NCBI RefSeq assembly: GCF_001547935.1
Contig: NZ_AP014635.1
Location: 1,364,001 to 1,428,000 of the forward strand
Reading direction: 5' to 3'
DNA length: 64,000 nt
Origin: Vibrio tritonius
Lineage (GTDB): Bacteria; Pseudomonadota; Gammaproteobacteria; Enterobacterales; Vibrionaceae
This document shows, one piece after another, positions 1 through 10,921 of the stretch. The number at the start of each line of letters is the position of its first letter. Positions within the stretch are counted from its first letter, which is position 1. Both the position numbers and the translations under genes were made by a program. The notes below the pieces were generated by a model. It ran no database searches. It worked only from the letters and a program-made list of their open reading frames with translations, and was not told where the DNA came from.

Positions 1-3000
1 GAGATTGAAGGCGTAAGCTTTCGCACATTCAACTCTGTGGTGGAATACCATAGTCAAATGTTTGAATTCGGTGTTATTCCTAAGAAGCTGCGCAACAGCA
101 GTGACCGTTCTAAGTTCTATCGTTTGATAGAAGCATCCCTGTATGGTGGTATTTCCAGTGCCATCACACGTTCGTTGCGTGATTACTTACTGCCGCAAAA
201 TGGTGGGGTAAAAAAAGCATTCCAAGATATGGAATCGGCGCTACGCGAAAACCGTATGACGTTGGAAGCGATTAAAACCACGCAAGCGGACCGTGACTTA
301 TTCAAACATCTGATTACGGAATCAACCAATTACGTGGCTGCTGACTATATGCGCCATGCGAATGACCGTCGCAATAAAGTCGATCAAACGCTTACTATGC
401 GTTTAGAGCTATTTGAGACACGTAATGCATTAATTGAACATAACGATGTACTTAACCGCGTTCAAGAAGAATTAGCTCAGTTTGGTGACCAAGAAGGTGC
501 TCTTGAGCAAGATTATCAAGGTGCTTCTGACCATCTACAATTGGTACAAAATGCCTTGCGTCAGCGAGAGAAAATCGAGCGCTATCAAGAAGATCTAGAA
601 GAACTGAATGTTCGTCTAGAAGAGCAAATGATGGTAGTGGAAGAGGCGCAAGAGCGTCTGTTGATGGCCGAAGATCAAGCAACGGTTGCCGAAGAAGAGG
701 TAGACAGCCTTAAATCGCAATTGGCGGACTATCAACAAGCATTAGATGTACAGCAAACCCGTGCGCTTCAATACCAACAGGCAGTTCAAGCTTTGGATAA
801 AGCTCGTCAACTGCTTGGCAACGATGAGCTGACTATCGATGACGCCGTGGCTACGGTTACCGAACTCAAAAAGGCACAAGAGACTCAAACCTCAACGCTA
901 TTGGCGCTAAAACACCGTTTAGATATGTCTTCTGCTGCAGCAGAGCAGTTCGACAAGGCGTTTGCTCTTATTCGCAGTATCAAAGGCGATGTGGTTCGTG
1001 CTGATGCAGCAAGTGTGGCTCGTGATGTGCTTAATCAAGCACGAGAAGCAGGTCATATTGTCACGAACGAACAGCAATGGGTCGCGCAACAACGTGATCT
1101 CGCACGTCAAAAAGAGCAGCAGCAACAAGTTCGCCGCTTAATCAACGAATATCAGCAACAACATCATTTGAGTTTGACAGATGAGTTGACCGTTGAACAA
1201 GAGCGCGAGCGTCACAATGAATTGCTTGAACAGCTCGAAATTAATTCAGAACAACTGCGTGAAGAGCGCAGCACTCTGCGCCAGCAAGATCAAGAACTGC
1301 AAAGCGATGTGAACCGTCTTGAAGCACAAGCGCCGGCATGGATTAAAGCAAACGATGCGCTGGAAACATTGCGCGATCAAAGTGGCGCTGAACTGACGGA
1401 TAGCCAGTCGGTGATGAGCCAGATGCAAATTGTGCTGGAAGAAGAGAAAAGCCTGTCGCTGGCGAAAGATAAATTGGCGCACCGACGTGATGAACTCGAT
1501 AGTGAGATTGGGCGTTTGGCGTCTCCTGGTGGTTCAAATGATCCGCGTTTGAAAGGTCTTGCCGACTCATTAGGCGGTGTATTGCTATCGGAAATTTATG
1601 ATGACATCACTATTTCTGATGCACCGTATTTTAGTGCCATGTATGGTCCAGCACGTCATGCGATTGTGGTTTCTGACCTCTCGGGTATCAAAGAGCGCTT
1701 GGTTGAATTGGATGATTGTCCTGAAGACTTATATCTCATTGAAGGTGATGTCGATGCCTTTGATGACAGCTCATTTGATGCTGAAGAGTTAGAAGGTGCG
1801 GTGTGCGTGCAGTTTAACGCGCGTCAAATGCGTTACTCTCGCTTACCAGAAATTCCATTGTTTGGTCGCGCTGCTCGTGAGCAACGTTTAGAGAAATTGC
1901 GTGACGAGCGAGAAGATGTGATAGAGCAGCATGCCAAGGCCGCTTTTGATGCACAGAAATTGCAGCGTCTGTATCAATCGTTTAATCAGTTTGTTGCTGA
2001 GCACATTCAGGTAGCGTTCCAAGCCGACCCTGAACAAGCCCTCACTAAAGTTCGCGAACGTCGTAATCAGGTATCACGCCAATTAGTTGAATTGGATAAT
2101 CGCGATCAGCAGCAACGTTCTCAGCGTCAAATCAGCAAACAAGCATTAACAGCACTTGAACGAATTGCACCAAGCATGATGTTGGTGGAAGACGATACAC
2201 TTGAAGCTCGTTTTGATGAGATGAGCGATAAACTTGCCCAGCTTGATACGGCAAAAGTGTTTATTCAAAAGCATGGTAAAGCGGTTAGCGAACTTGAGAA
2301 GATTGTTACTTCGCTGGATGCTGACCCTGAGCAGTTTGAAAATTTAGAGCAGGAATATCACGCAGCGGACCAAGCACTGCAAACACTAAAAACTCAGATT
2401 TTTGCTTTGTCTGATTTGGTTGAGCGTCGCCATTACTTTGCGTATTCCGATTCGGTAAGTTTACTGAGTCAAAGTAGTGAATTGAGTGAGCAACTGAAAG
2501 CGAAGCTCGCTCAAGCAGAAGGACAACGTACTCGCAGTCGTGATGCACTCAAGCAAGCACAAAATCAGATGAACCAGTACAACCAAGTATTGGCGTCTCT
2601 GAAGAGTTCGCATCAAGCAAAATTGGAAACGGTTCAAGAGTTTAAACTTGAACTGCAAGACCTTGGCGTGCAAGCGGACGAAAGTGCACTAGAGCGTGCT
2701 CAATACCGCCGTAACGAGCTGCAAGAGCGCTTACACGCGATGCGTAATCGTAAGAGTGAGTGCGAGCGCATCATGACCTCAACCGATATGGAAATGAAGT
2801 CATTAGCTAAGCGACTGAAAAAACTTGAAAAAGAGTATCGCGATCTTCGCACCTTTGTTGTAAACGCAAAAGCAGGTTGGTGTTCTGTATTGCGTTTGGC
2901 GCGTGAGAATGATGTTGAGCGTCGTCTGCATAAGCGTGAATTGGCTTACCTCTCTGCTGATGAACTGCGTTCAATGTCGGATAAATCGTTGGGAGCATTG

Positions 3001-3984
3001 CGTCTTGCCGTTGCTAACAACGACGATCTACGAGATGCACTGCGTCTTTCGGAAGATAATGCGCATCCAGAACGTAAGGTCTTGTTCTACATTGCGGTTT
3101 ACCAACACTTACGTGAACGTATTCGTCAAGACATTATCCGTACCGACGATCCTGTTGAAGCGATTGAAGAGATGGAAGTGGAACTTGGTCGCTTAACAGA
3201 AGAGCTAACCCAACGCGAAAACCGTTTAGCTATTAGTTCAGAGTCCGTATCCAGCATCATTCGCAAAACGATTCAACGTGAACAAAACCGTATTCGTATG
3301 CTAAACCAAGGGTTATCGAACATCGGCTTTGGTCAAGTGAATGGGGTTCGTTTGAATGTGAAAGTTCGTGATAGCCATGAAACCTTGCTTTCTGGTCTAT
3401 CGGACCAGCAAGATCAGCATCGTGATCTGTTTGAAAGTAGCCGTTATACCTTCTCAGAAGCGATGGCGAAATTGTTCCAACGTGTGAACCCACATATCGA
3501 TATGGGCCAACGTTCACCGCAGGTACTGGGTGAAGAGCTGCTTGATTACCGTAACTACCTTGAACTCAGTATTGAGGTCAATCGTGGTTCTGATGGCTGG
3601 TTACAAGCGGAATCTGGCGCATTATCTACAGGTGAAGCGATTGGTACAGGTCAATCGATTCTTCTGATGGTGATTCAGAGCTGGGAAGAAGAGTCCCGTC
3701 GCCTCCGCAGTAAAGACATCGTTCCTTGTCGTTTATTGTTCTTGGATGAGGCGGCTCGTCTGGATGGTAAGTCGATTGCAACGTTGTTTGAACTGTGTGA
3801 TCGCCTTGATATGCAATTGTTGATTGCAGCACCAGAAAATATCAGCCCAGAGAAAGGCACAACCTACAAGCTAGTGCGTAAAGTGTTTAAAGATCATGAG
3901 CACGTGCATGTGGTTGGACTTCGTGGTTTTGGTCAAGAGCCCAAAGATAAAACGCCTGAGCAAACCTTAGCTGAAGAGCTGTAA
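1..3984 (+). CDS. mukB: Chromosome partition protein MukB, 5'-truncated by window edge
   Basis: SMC-like ATPase of the MukBEF condensin. The reading frame is open from base 1, so the gene starts upstream. About 1327 residues are present; MukB is usually near 1490, so the N-terminal Walker A head lobe is missing only because the window cuts it. Visible are long Gln/Glu-rich coiled coils, the central hinge region (around bases 1500-1900, with RLKGLADSLGG), the return coiled coil, and the C-terminal ATPase lobe with the signature ALSTGEAIGTGQS (near 3622) and Walker B LLFLDEA (near 3733). mukF and mukE would be expected upstream. A strong terminator follows the stop. Confidence 0.97.
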   Translation, partial: EIEGVSFRTFNSVVEYHSQMFEFGVIPKKLRNSSDRSKFYRLIEASLYGGISSAITRSLRDYLLPQNGGVKKAFQDMESALRENRMTLEAIKTTQADRDLFKHLITESTNYVAADYMRHANDRRNKVDQTLTMRLELFETRNALIEHNDVLNRVQEELAQFGDQEGALEQDYQGASDHLQLVQNALRQREKIERYQEDLEELNVRLEEQMMVVEEAQERLLMAEDQATVAEEEVDSLKSQLADYQQALDVQQTRALQYQQAVQALDKARQLLGNDELTIDDAVATVTELKKAQETQTSTLLALKHRLDMSSAAAEQFDKAFALIRSIKGDVVRADAASVARDVLNQAREAGHIVTNEQQWVAQQRDLARQKEQQQQVRRLINEYQQQHHLSLTDELTVEQERERHNELLEQLEINSEQLREERSTLRQQDQELQSDVNRLEAQAPAWIKANDALETLRDQSGAELTDSQSVMSQMQIVLEEEKSLSLAKDKLAHRRDELDSEIGRLASPGGSNDPRLKGLADSLGGVLLSEIYDDITISDAPYFSAMYGPARHAIVVSDLSGIKERLVELDDCPEDLYLIEGDVDAFDDSSFDAEELEGAVCVQFNARQMRYSRLPEIPLFGRAAREQRLEKLRDEREDVIEQHAKAAFDAQKLQRLYQSFNQFVAEHIQVAFQADPEQALTKVRERRNQVSRQLVELDNRDQQQRSQRQISKQALTALERIAPSMMLVEDDTLEARFDEMSDKLAQLDTAKVFIQKHGKAVSELEKIVTSLDADPEQFENLEQEYHAADQALQTLKTQIFALSDLVERRHYFAYSDSVSLLSQSSELSEQLKAKLAQAEGQRTRSRDALKQAQNQMNQYNQVLASLKSSHQAKLETVQEFKLELQDLGVQADESALERAQYRRNELQERLHAMRNRKSECERIMTSTDMEMKSLAKRLKKLEKEYRDLRTFVVNAKAGWCSVLRLARENDVERRLHKRELAYLSADELRSMSDKSLGALRLAVANNDDLRDALRLSEDNAHPERKVLFYIAVYQHLRERIRQDIIRTDDPVEAIEEMEVELGRLTEELTQRENRLAISSESVSSIIRKTIQREQNRIRMLNQGLSNIGFGQVNGVRLNVKVRDSHETLLSGLSDQQDQHRDLFESSRYTFSEAMAKLFQRVNPHIDMGQRSPQVLGEELLDYRNYLELSIEVNRGSDGWLQAESGALSTGEAIGTGQSILLMVIQSWEEESRRLRSKDIVPCRLLFLDEAARLDGKSIATLFELCDRLDMQLLIAAPENISPEKGTTYKLVRKVFKDHEHVHVVGLRGFGQEPKDKTPEQTLAEEL

Positions 3985-4006
3985 GGTCTTATTTGCTTAT
4001 TATCTA

Positions 4007-4032
4007 AAAGCGCCTTTCAAGGCGCTTTTTTA
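4007..4032 (+). terminator. Rho-independent terminator after mukB
   Basis: GCGCC/GGCGC stem flanked by A-run and T-run, 22 bases after the mukB stop codon. Confidence 0.85.
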
Positions 4033-4137
4033 ATGCAGCCACACGAAAGGAAAGTAGGGAATGATCATCCCTTGTGTCATTGGGCGTAACCTGTGCTCAT
4101 TGATAAAGTCCTGAATTCTGCATTTAAGGTCAGGTAT

Positions 4138-4167
4138 AAAAAAGCCAGTCGTTGCGACTGGCTTTTA
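4138..4167 (-). terminator. Terminator of the leftward ATP-grasp operon
   Basis: Perfect 12-bp stem AAAAGCCAGTCG/CGACTGGCTTTT with a TTG loop. On the minus strand it is followed by a run of six T. It lies just downstream of the ATP-grasp gene stop and could also act on rightward transcripts. Confidence 0.85.
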
Positions 4168-4194
4168 TCGTTCTAGCGAGAGTGAACAATGCAA

Positions 4195-5184
4195 TTAGAA
4201 TTGATGTTCATCTACCGCGAATCGTTTGACTGAGTAAGCAACACGCTCAGCGGCAGAAGGGTAAATTAACGGCGTGCCTAAACTTTCAATATGTCGCAGT
4301 CGTGGCAATAAGCCAGCACCGTTAGCGATTTGAATGGCTAGCCCTGGGCGAGCGTTTAATTCAAGCACCATCGGCCCTTCTTTTTTATCCAAGACCATAT
4401 CTGTCCCCATGTAGCCTAAGCTTGTCATTTCCCAAGCGCTGGCTGCTAGAGTTAGCAGGTTTTGCCATTGAGGTACTTGCAGTTCAATCAGCTCGCGACC
4501 TGTGTCTGGATGCACTGTAACAGGGCGGTTAAACTGTACTGCTTTTACCGCCTTACCCGTTCCAATATCAATGCCGACACCTACCGCACCCTGGTGCAAG
4601 TTTGCCTTGCCGTCTGAGGCTGAGGTTGAAAGACGCATCATCGCCATTACAGGATAACCTTTGAATACGATTATGCGAACGTCGGGCACACCCTCATAAC
4701 TAAACCCGTCGAAACAGTCATCAAATTCAATGAGGTTTTCGATAACCGCCACATCATTCTTACCGCCTAGGGAAAATAGACCAGCAAGAATATTACTGAT
4801 ATGACGCTCTACATCACTGTTGTTAATACTGCTACCTGATGGTTTTGTGTATTCACCTTCTTTATGTGATGTCACCACTAAGATGCCTTTACCACCACTA
4901 CCCCGAGCGGGTTTGATAACAAAGCCTGGCCAGTTTGCAACCATAGAGTGAATGTTTCTCACGTCCCCCTGGTTACTAATGACGCCGATCAATTTAGGTA
5001 CAGTTGCACCAGCACGTTGAGCGATGAGCTTTGTTTTTAACTTATCATCCACCAGTGGGTATTTTGAGCGATCATTATATCGCCCAATATAGCTGTGGTT
5101 ACGCTGGTTCATACCCATAATGCCTTTACGGCGAAGTTTGAACGGTGACGTATATTCAGAGAGCGAAAACAACATATTAATCAT
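4195..5184 (-). CDS. Alpha-L-glutamate ligase-like ATP-grasp protein (RimK-related)
   Basis: A 329-residue cytoplasmic ATP-grasp enzyme of the RimK-related family (TIGR02291 type), expected to join an amino acid to a peptide or small molecule using ATP; the substrate is not known from sequence. Visible are the N-terminal KLKTKLIAQRAGATVPKLIG segment, the Gly-rich ATP-binding loop VIKPARGSGGKGILVV (about residues 90-105), and the C-terminal metal-binding MVLELNARPGLAIQIANG. The start overlaps the stop of the upstream membrane-protein gene by 8 bases, so the two are translationally coupled. ATG at 5175 is an alternative start. It is the last gene of a three-gene operon. Confidence 0.88.
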   Translation of the reverse strand: MINMLFSLSEYTSPFKLRRKGIMGMNQRNHSYIGRYNDRSKYPLVDDKLKTKLIAQRAGATVPKLIGVISNQGDVRNIHSMVANWPGFVIKPARGSGGKGILVVTSHKEGEYTKPSGSSINNSDVERHISNILAGLFSLGGKNDVAVIENLIEFDDCFDGFSYEGVPDVRIIVFKGYPVMAMMRLSTSASDGKANLHQGAVGVGIDIGTGKAVKAVQFNRPVTVHPDTGRELIELQVPQWQNLLTLAASAWEMTSLGYMGTDMVLDKKEGPMVLELNARPGLAIQIANGAGLLPRLRHIESLGTPLIYPSAAERVAYSVKRFAVDEHQF

Positions 5185-6685
5185 CCTCTGCTAATGGCTT
5201 AAAGCGACGTAGCTCTGAGATTCGGTAACCTGTGTATGTGCCAAGCAATAGGATAATAGCCATAACGACCAATTGCAGACCAATAAAGTTAAAGGTCAGG
5301 TGTTGTACATAGCCGTTAGTCATTGCAAGGTAAATAAGAATTGCGGTAAATAGTGAGCCGCCACCTTGCATCAACACCTCTTTGGTACCTTCTTCTTCCC
5401 AAAGAATCGACATACGTTCAATAGTCCATGACAAGATGATCATTGGGAAGAAAGTGATGGTTAGACCCTCTGTCAAACCAAGCTTGAATGCGACCACCGT
5501 AAACACAGAAATTATCAGAATAACGGCGATAATAACGGCCGATATTCGCGCAACCAGCAATAAGTTAAGCCGCGATAGGTAGCTACGGATAATCAAGCCT
5601 GTTCCCACAATGAGTAGGAACCCGATAATCCCGGTCATTAATTGGGTTTGCACAAATGCAACCGCAATCAGCACTGGCATAAACGTACCGGAGGTTTTTA
5701 GCCCGACAATCACACGAAGGAACACCACGATCAAAGCACCGATTGGCATCAGCATGATGGTTTTAAACATCGCTTGTTCTTCGAGTGGTAGGCTGTGAAT
5801 TGATAGGTTGAGTAGCCCATCAGCCTCAACTTTACTTGATGTTGCTTGCTGAGGTGACACTTCTTCAGAGATCATACTGAAGTAAACTTGGCTATTTTGA
5901 CCGCCGATAACGTCGAGTAATGAAACGTTGGACTCATCCCAGACCAATAGGTTTGGATGGGTTGGCTGTGTACCTGTTTCAGGATTAAATAGCTCCCATT
6001 TTTCACCATCCCACACTTGGTTCATCATTTGAATGGGCTGGCGTCGGCGGCCATCTTCTAAAGAAATAACCCCAACAACTTTGTTCTGAATGTTGGCGTA
6101 CGAGAGCAATTTTTGCGTTGCTTCATATCGAGACATGTTATTGAGCAATAAAGATGCATTTTGGCTCTCTGGATCGTTGAGTGTTTTAATTAGCTCGCGT
6201 GTAAAGCTGACAGGATCTGCTGACAGTTTGTTTGCGCGATTAATTAATGCAACGGCAGCTGCTTCTTCTGGACCATCTAAGGTTGGTTTTTCAATTTCAC
6301 CCGTGGGCGGAATAGGCGTTGAACGAGCTTGAGGATCGACCAAAAATTGTGTTTTGTAATAAATGGTTTGTGGTCCTTTAGCGTGGCGGATAGACCACTC
6401 TGCACGACGTCCTGAGTTGCTTGAAATGTACGAAACTCCGTAACCAGGCGAGGAAGCGGTTTCATTAATCAGCGTATAGCCATCCTGCGTCGCTGGAGCA
6501 GCAAGAGAGACTTTTACGGGCTTGTCCATCGCGTAAAATTCGATACGAGCTTCTAAATCCCATACCTGACGCGTTTCTCCGGGTGTCCACGGTACACCGT
6601 ACTGCTGGTGACGCATAACACTGAGTGTTATTCCAGCTACAATCAGTAGCAATATGGAGATGTAAAACGGTACTTTAGATGTCAT
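5177..6685 (-). CDS. Inactive-transglutaminase / 7TM (UUP1-type) inner-membrane protein
   Basis: A 502-residue membrane protein. One N-terminal anchor helix (about residues 5-23) is followed by a periplasmic region of some 270 residues. That region resembles the transglutaminase-like fold of the UUP1 family and includes QPIQMMNQVWDGEKWELFNP. About seven hydrophobic helices (about 307-490) follow, ending with a basic cytoplasmic tail. The ribosome-binding site AAGGT precedes the ATG. It lies between a retropepsin-like lipoprotein gene (12 bases upstream) and an ATP-grasp ligase gene (overlapping), a combination that recurs in gamma-proteobacteria. The function is inferred only as an envelope partner of those two enzymes. 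Confidence 0.85.
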   Translation of the reverse strand: MTSKVPFYISILLLIVAGITLSVMRHQQYGVPWTPGETRQVWDLEARIEFYAMDKPVKVSLAAPATQDGYTLINETASSPGYGVSYISSNSGRRAEWSIRHAKGPQTIYYKTQFLVDPQARSTPIPPTGEIEKPTLDGPEEAAAVALINRANKLSADPVSFTRELIKTLNDPESQNASLLLNNMSRYEATQKLLSYANIQNKVVGVISLEDGRRRQPIQMMNQVWDGEKWELFNPETGTQPTHPNLLVWDESNVSLLDVIGGQNSQVYFSMISEEVSPQQATSSKVEADGLLNLSIHSLPLEEQAMFKTIMLMPIGALIVVFLRVIVGLKTSGTFMPVLIAVAFVQTQLMTGIIGFLLIVGTGLIIRSYLSRLNLLLVARISAVIIAVILIISVFTVVAFKLGLTEGLTITFFPMIILSWTIERMSILWEEEGTKEVLMQGGGSLFTAILIYLAMTNGYVQHLTFNFIGLQLVVMAIILLLGTYTGYRISELRRFKPLAEDD

Positions 6686-6697
6686 AAAAGACCTTTA

Positions 6698-7483
6698 CTA
6701 TTTAGTGTTTTCTTTATTGGCTTCTTTAACGCTGTCGGTATGAATGAATTTTTTGCTGACATCCACTACGGCAATGTCACGAATAAATTCTCTACCCAAC
6801 AAAATAGGGTGGCTCATTTGTGAACGGTCTGCCAATGTAAATGGTGTTTTCTCATGAATATCACCTAGTTTCACCCATAATTCAATCACAGCGCGACGTT
6901 CTGCTTCTTCACTGTTCGCTTGACGAATACGAACATAACGTAAAATAGGCGCTTCAATCCACGGAGCATCTTTTGCGACCGTATCGCCTGCAGCGAGGTG
7001 GAAACGAACCCAATTCTTACTATTACGTTCAAATTCTTGAATATCTACGGCGTTAAGAGATGAGGTCGCGGCGCCTGTGTCGACACGAGCATCAAAGGTT
7101 TGATTGATGGTATCGATAGTGACTTTCTCTACTTCGCCTAACACCACTTCGTGTCGTGGTTTTTGTGGGGTGATTTTTAGTGGTGCCACACCATCAGCAG
7201 CTTGCTGAACGGCTAACTGTTGCTCAGTCTGCGAATCAATTTCGGAGGCCGTATGTTGCAGTAGTTTGACATGTTCTTGAAGCTTGATGACTTCTTTTTC
7301 TAGACTGTCGATATAGTCCATCTGATTACTAATTTGCAGTTCCAAATTGGTAAGATGATTGTCGATATTCGATTCTGAATGTTGGATGGCGGCGAGCGTA
7401 GCTTGATGATATTCATCACCGTTCATCATAGTGCAACCTGATAGCATGCTAAGAGCAATAACGGGTGCTATTCGCTTAAACAT
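6698..7483 (-). CDS. Retropepsin-like aspartic protease lipoprotein (Zn_protease / RimB family)
   Basis: A 261-residue predicted lipoprotein. The signal peptide ends in lipobox LSGC with the acylated Cys at residue 17. A coiled coil follows (about 35-90), then a retropepsin-like domain with catalytic Asp135 in VDTGAATSSLNA and the C-terminal PILLGREFIRDIAVVDV. The family was once called ATP-dependent zinc protease (PF05618) but has the D-T/S-G motif of aspartic proteases. RimB of this family is reported to trim poly-glutamate tails added by RimK, so pairing with an ATP-grasp gene fits ligase and protease acting on one substrate. It is the first gene of the operon; AAGGT lies upstream of the ATG. 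Confidence 0.87.
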   Translation of the reverse strand: MFKRIAPVIALSMLSGCTMMNGDEYHQATLAAIQHSESNIDNHLTNLELQISNQMDYIDSLEKEVIKLQEHVKLLQHTASEIDSQTEQQLAVQQAADGVAPLKITPQKPRHEVVLGEVEKVTIDTINQTFDARVDTGAATSSLNAVDIQEFERNSKNWVRFHLAAGDTVAKDAPWIEAPILRYVRIRQANSEEAERRAVIELWVKLGDIHEKTPFTLADRSQMSHPILLGREFIRDIAVVDVSKKFIHTDSVKEANKENTK

Positions 7484-7801
7484 TTGCGACCTTATTAATA
7501 TGTTTGGTGTTAATTATTATGATATTTAGAGCAAAACATAGCGCATATTGACCTGAATAAAGAATACCTATTACCGATGCAGCACTTCGATAATTAAGCT
7601 GTGGATGAAATGCCACGCCTTTATGGTCGTTTTTAATGCTCATATCTCTTCAATATCGCAAGCAATAACATATTGCCACTGAGAAAAGTGTGAATCCAGC
7701 TATATGATATTTCTTGATTATACTTATTCAGTTGGGGAGCGGTTAGCTTCCGTGCCATAGCTTAGCCTCATCATCCTGATAGAGCGTTAAAACTGTGTCA
7801 A
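7484..7801. other. Intergenic region upstream of the retropepsin-like operon
   Basis: 318 bases between cmoB (ending leftward at 7802) and the start of the leftward lipoprotein gene. It is AT-rich near 7490-7560, where the operon promoter should lie. No ORF, RNA gene or convincing hairpin was seen. Confidence 0.6.
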
Positions 7802-8773
7802 TTATGGTTTTTTTGCAACTAAAATTGCTCGACGTGGCGCCGGATAACCTTCTACCGTCATATTTGGATTTTCTGGGTCTACGTAATCAGGTAACGAATT
7901 GTGTTTCATCCATTCCGTTGTACGTTGTTCATCCAATGATGTGATATTTTCGTCGACGATTTTTACGTCAATAAAGCCGACTTTTTCTAACCATACTTTC
8001 AATGCTAAAGCGGATGGGAAGAAATAAACGTTACGCATTTGCGCGTAGCGGTCAATCGGTACTAATACTGCGTTTTCATCGCCATCAATAACCAGCGTTT
8101 CAAGAATCAACTCTCCGCCGGAAACCAATTGGTTTTTCAACTGAATAAGATGATCAATAGGGGAGCGACGATGATAAAGAACCCCCATGCTAAATACGGT
8201 ATCAAAGGCTTCCAATTCAGGGAGTTGTTCAATACCTAATGGCAGTAAGTTGACGCGTTGATCATTACCCATTAGTGCGCGAATAGCTTCAAATTGAACA
8301 AGGAACAGTTCTGATGGATCAATACCGTATACTTGACGTGCGCCAGCACCCAACATGCGCCACATGTGATAACCGTTGCCACAACCCACATCCAATACGG
8401 TGCGGTTAGTCAGGTCAGAAATATGGGGCAATAGGCGATCCCATTTCCAATCAGAACGCCACTCTGTATCAATGTGAATACCGTGTAGGAAATAAGGACC
8501 TTTGCGCCATGGGTGGAAGGTCTTAAGCAAGTTTTCTAACTTTTTCTGTTCACCTAACGGTAGTGGCGTCTGATTATGCAGAGTCACCGAGTCTTTCAAA
8601 TCAATAACGTCTGGGCGATCGGTTGATATTTTTTTGAGCGCGCGTAACCAACGGTCAAGATCGCCATGCTGCTGTTGCTGCCAATCGGTGAGCTGTTGAG
8701 GAAGAATATTTAGCCAAGGTTGCAGACGGGTATCTTGCGCAATCAATTGGTATACGTTGGCAAAGTTGAACAT
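7802..8773 (-). CDS. cmoB: tRNA U34 carboxymethyltransferase CmoB
   Basis: 323 residues, the same length as the E. coli enzyme. CmoB transfers the carboxymethyl group of carboxy-S-adenosylmethionine to 5-hydroxyuridine at tRNA position 34, forming cmo5U, which widens decoding. The SAM-binding motif is [20 protein letters not shown] (about 126-145). Family-typical segments [20 protein letters not shown] and [12 protein letters not shown] are present. It lies 90 bases downstream of cmoA, the enzyme that makes its cofactor, and both read leftward as an operon. Confidence 0.96.
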   Translation of the reverse strand: MFNFANVYQLIAQDTRLQPWLNILPQQLTDWQQQQHGDLDRWLRALKKISTDRPDVIDLKDSVTLHNQTPLPLGEQKKLENLLKTFHPWRKGPYFLHGIHIDTEWRSDWKWDRLLPHISDLTNRTVLDVGCGNGYHMWRMLGAGARQVYGIDPSELFLVQFEAIRALMGNDQRVNLLPLGIEQLPELEAFDTVFSMGVLYHRRSPIDHLIQLKNQLVSGGELILETLVIDGDENAVLVPIDRYAQMRNVYFFPSALALKVWLEKVGFIDVKIVDENITSLDEQRTTEWMKHNSLPDYVDPENPNMTVEGYPAPRRAILVAKKP

Positions 8774-8863
8774 GAATATGTGTACCTAAATACGGAGTCC
8801 CAAAGTGACAATTGGTGCCTGTGTTCGCGTGGGACTCACATGCGAACACAGAGACCAAAATCG

Positions 8864-9661
<798 letters not shown>

Positions 9662-9725
9662 TTATGCAAAATTGATGCTGGTGTCATTAAGGGGAATGGT
9701 TAGAAAGGGTAAATGAGAGATTCAA

Positions 9726-10616
9726 TTAGAACATTGATAGTTGATTGATGCCTTTTTGTGCGGGAAATTCTGATAAATCTGGCAAGGTTAGCGCAAATTG
9801 ATTCTGAACATGCGTTTGTAATTGGCCATATATTTTTTTCGCAAGTTGCGGGGCAAGTAAGTTGTCTGGAGTGTGAATCATCAGATAAGGCTGTTTGCCA
9901 TGCGCAATCCACTCTGACAGCTTAGTTAACCAAGGTGTAACAAAGACCACATTAGCCTCTAAATCGGGATGGCCAATAAAACGAACCATTGGATGATGAG
10001 CCGTTGCAATAGCATGGACGGGCACTTTGGGTTTCTTTTGTTGGGCATCTAGAACGAAAGGGTCGGTCGGCGAAGCACTAAACACTGGGCGACTGTCCAT
10101 TATAATTCGGTCGATGTTCTGCTCAATCAGCCATTGATTCAGCTCTTTCTCTGCCGCGCCTTTGGCAAAGAATTGGGGATGGCGGACTTCTAAACCGAGA
10201 GGAAAATCTTTGGGGAATTGCTGACGAAAACGGTAGAGAACCCCAAGGTCTTCAGGACCAAAAGAGGCGGGCAGTTGTATGGTCCACATGCCAATCTTGT
10301 GCTGCAACGGGGCCATCAGTGTTAAGAAATCGTTTAATAGTGGTGAGGCGTTTCGCAAACGATGCTCATGTGTAATCGCTTTGGGCAACTTAAAGGTAAA
10401 GCGAAACTCATCAGGTGTTGCATCGCGCCAGTTTAATACCGTATGCGCTCCTGGGCTGGCATAAAAGGTGGTGTTGCCCTCCACGGTGTTGAATACCTCT
10501 GCGTAGCGAGCAAGACGATCGCCTGCGCTGGTTCCTGAACCGTAAAATTCACTTTGCCATCCAGAGTGAGACCACAAGGTCAAACCAAGACGCATAGGCA
10601 ATGACGTTGTCGACAT
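9726..10616 (-). CDS. DUF72 (YecE-like) family protein
   Basis: 296 residues of the DUF72 TIM-barrel-like family. Typical segments are LGLTLWSHSGWQSEFYG at the N-terminus, FNTVEGNTTFYASP (about 42-55), FRFTFKLPKAITHEHRL (about 71-87) and the C-terminal VRFIGHP with YLMIHTPDN. Biochemical function is not established; YecE-like genes often lie beside cmoA or aspS, as here. It stands alone between cmoA and aspS and is divergent from aspS. Confidence 0.85.
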   Translation of the reverse strand: MSTTSLPMRLGLTLWSHSGWQSEFYGSGTSAGDRLARYAEVFNTVEGNTTFYASPGAHTVLNWRDATPDEFRFTFKLPKAITHEHRLRNASPLLNDFLTLMAPLQHKIGMWTIQLPASFGPEDLGVLYRFRQQFPKDFPLGLEVRHPQFFAKGAAEKELNQWLIEQNIDRIIMDSRPVFSASPTDPFVLDAQQKKPKVPVHAIATAHHPMVRFIGHPDLEANVVFVTPWLTKLSEWIAHGKQPYLMIHTPDNLLAPQLAKKIYGQLQTHVQNQFALTLPDLSEFPAQKGINQLSMF

Positions 10617-10921
10617 ACTCTCTTCCTTTTCGCGATGCTGAGGGATATTTCCTCGTAGATCTGTTTGGCCACACTGTAACAGAGCTCTGTTGTCGATGAC
10701 AATTTGTCGTTATAATCGGCACCACGAATCTGTTCTTGTTGCATGATTTGGTTGAAATTTGTACCAAATGAACGTGTGCTTGAACAAAAGCACCTCTTTT
10801 ATCTGCTGGAAGGTCGATTTTCGCGGTTTTTCAGCGTATAAATGGAATCTTGTACTGCAGTGCGGTGAGCAACTGCAGCGTAAAATTTAAATGATTATTT
10901 TAAGAGATTGGGAAATTCATT
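10617..10921. other. Divergent intergenic region between the DUF72 gene and aspS
   Basis: 305 bases with a TATAAT box at 10711-10716 facing aspS and a leader of roughly 200 bases. A small palindromic TTGTCGATGACAA lies just before the box. No extra gene was seen. Confidence 0.5.
10690..10716 (+). promoter_or_regulatory. Candidate sigma70 promoter for aspS
   Basis: TTGTCG and TATAAT separated by 15 bases. The -10 is perfect but the spacer is short, so the -35 assignment is uncertain. Confidence 0.35.

Noticed and set aside
903..3860. Antisense frames within mukB
   Set aside because: Shadow frames of a highly conserved coding gene.
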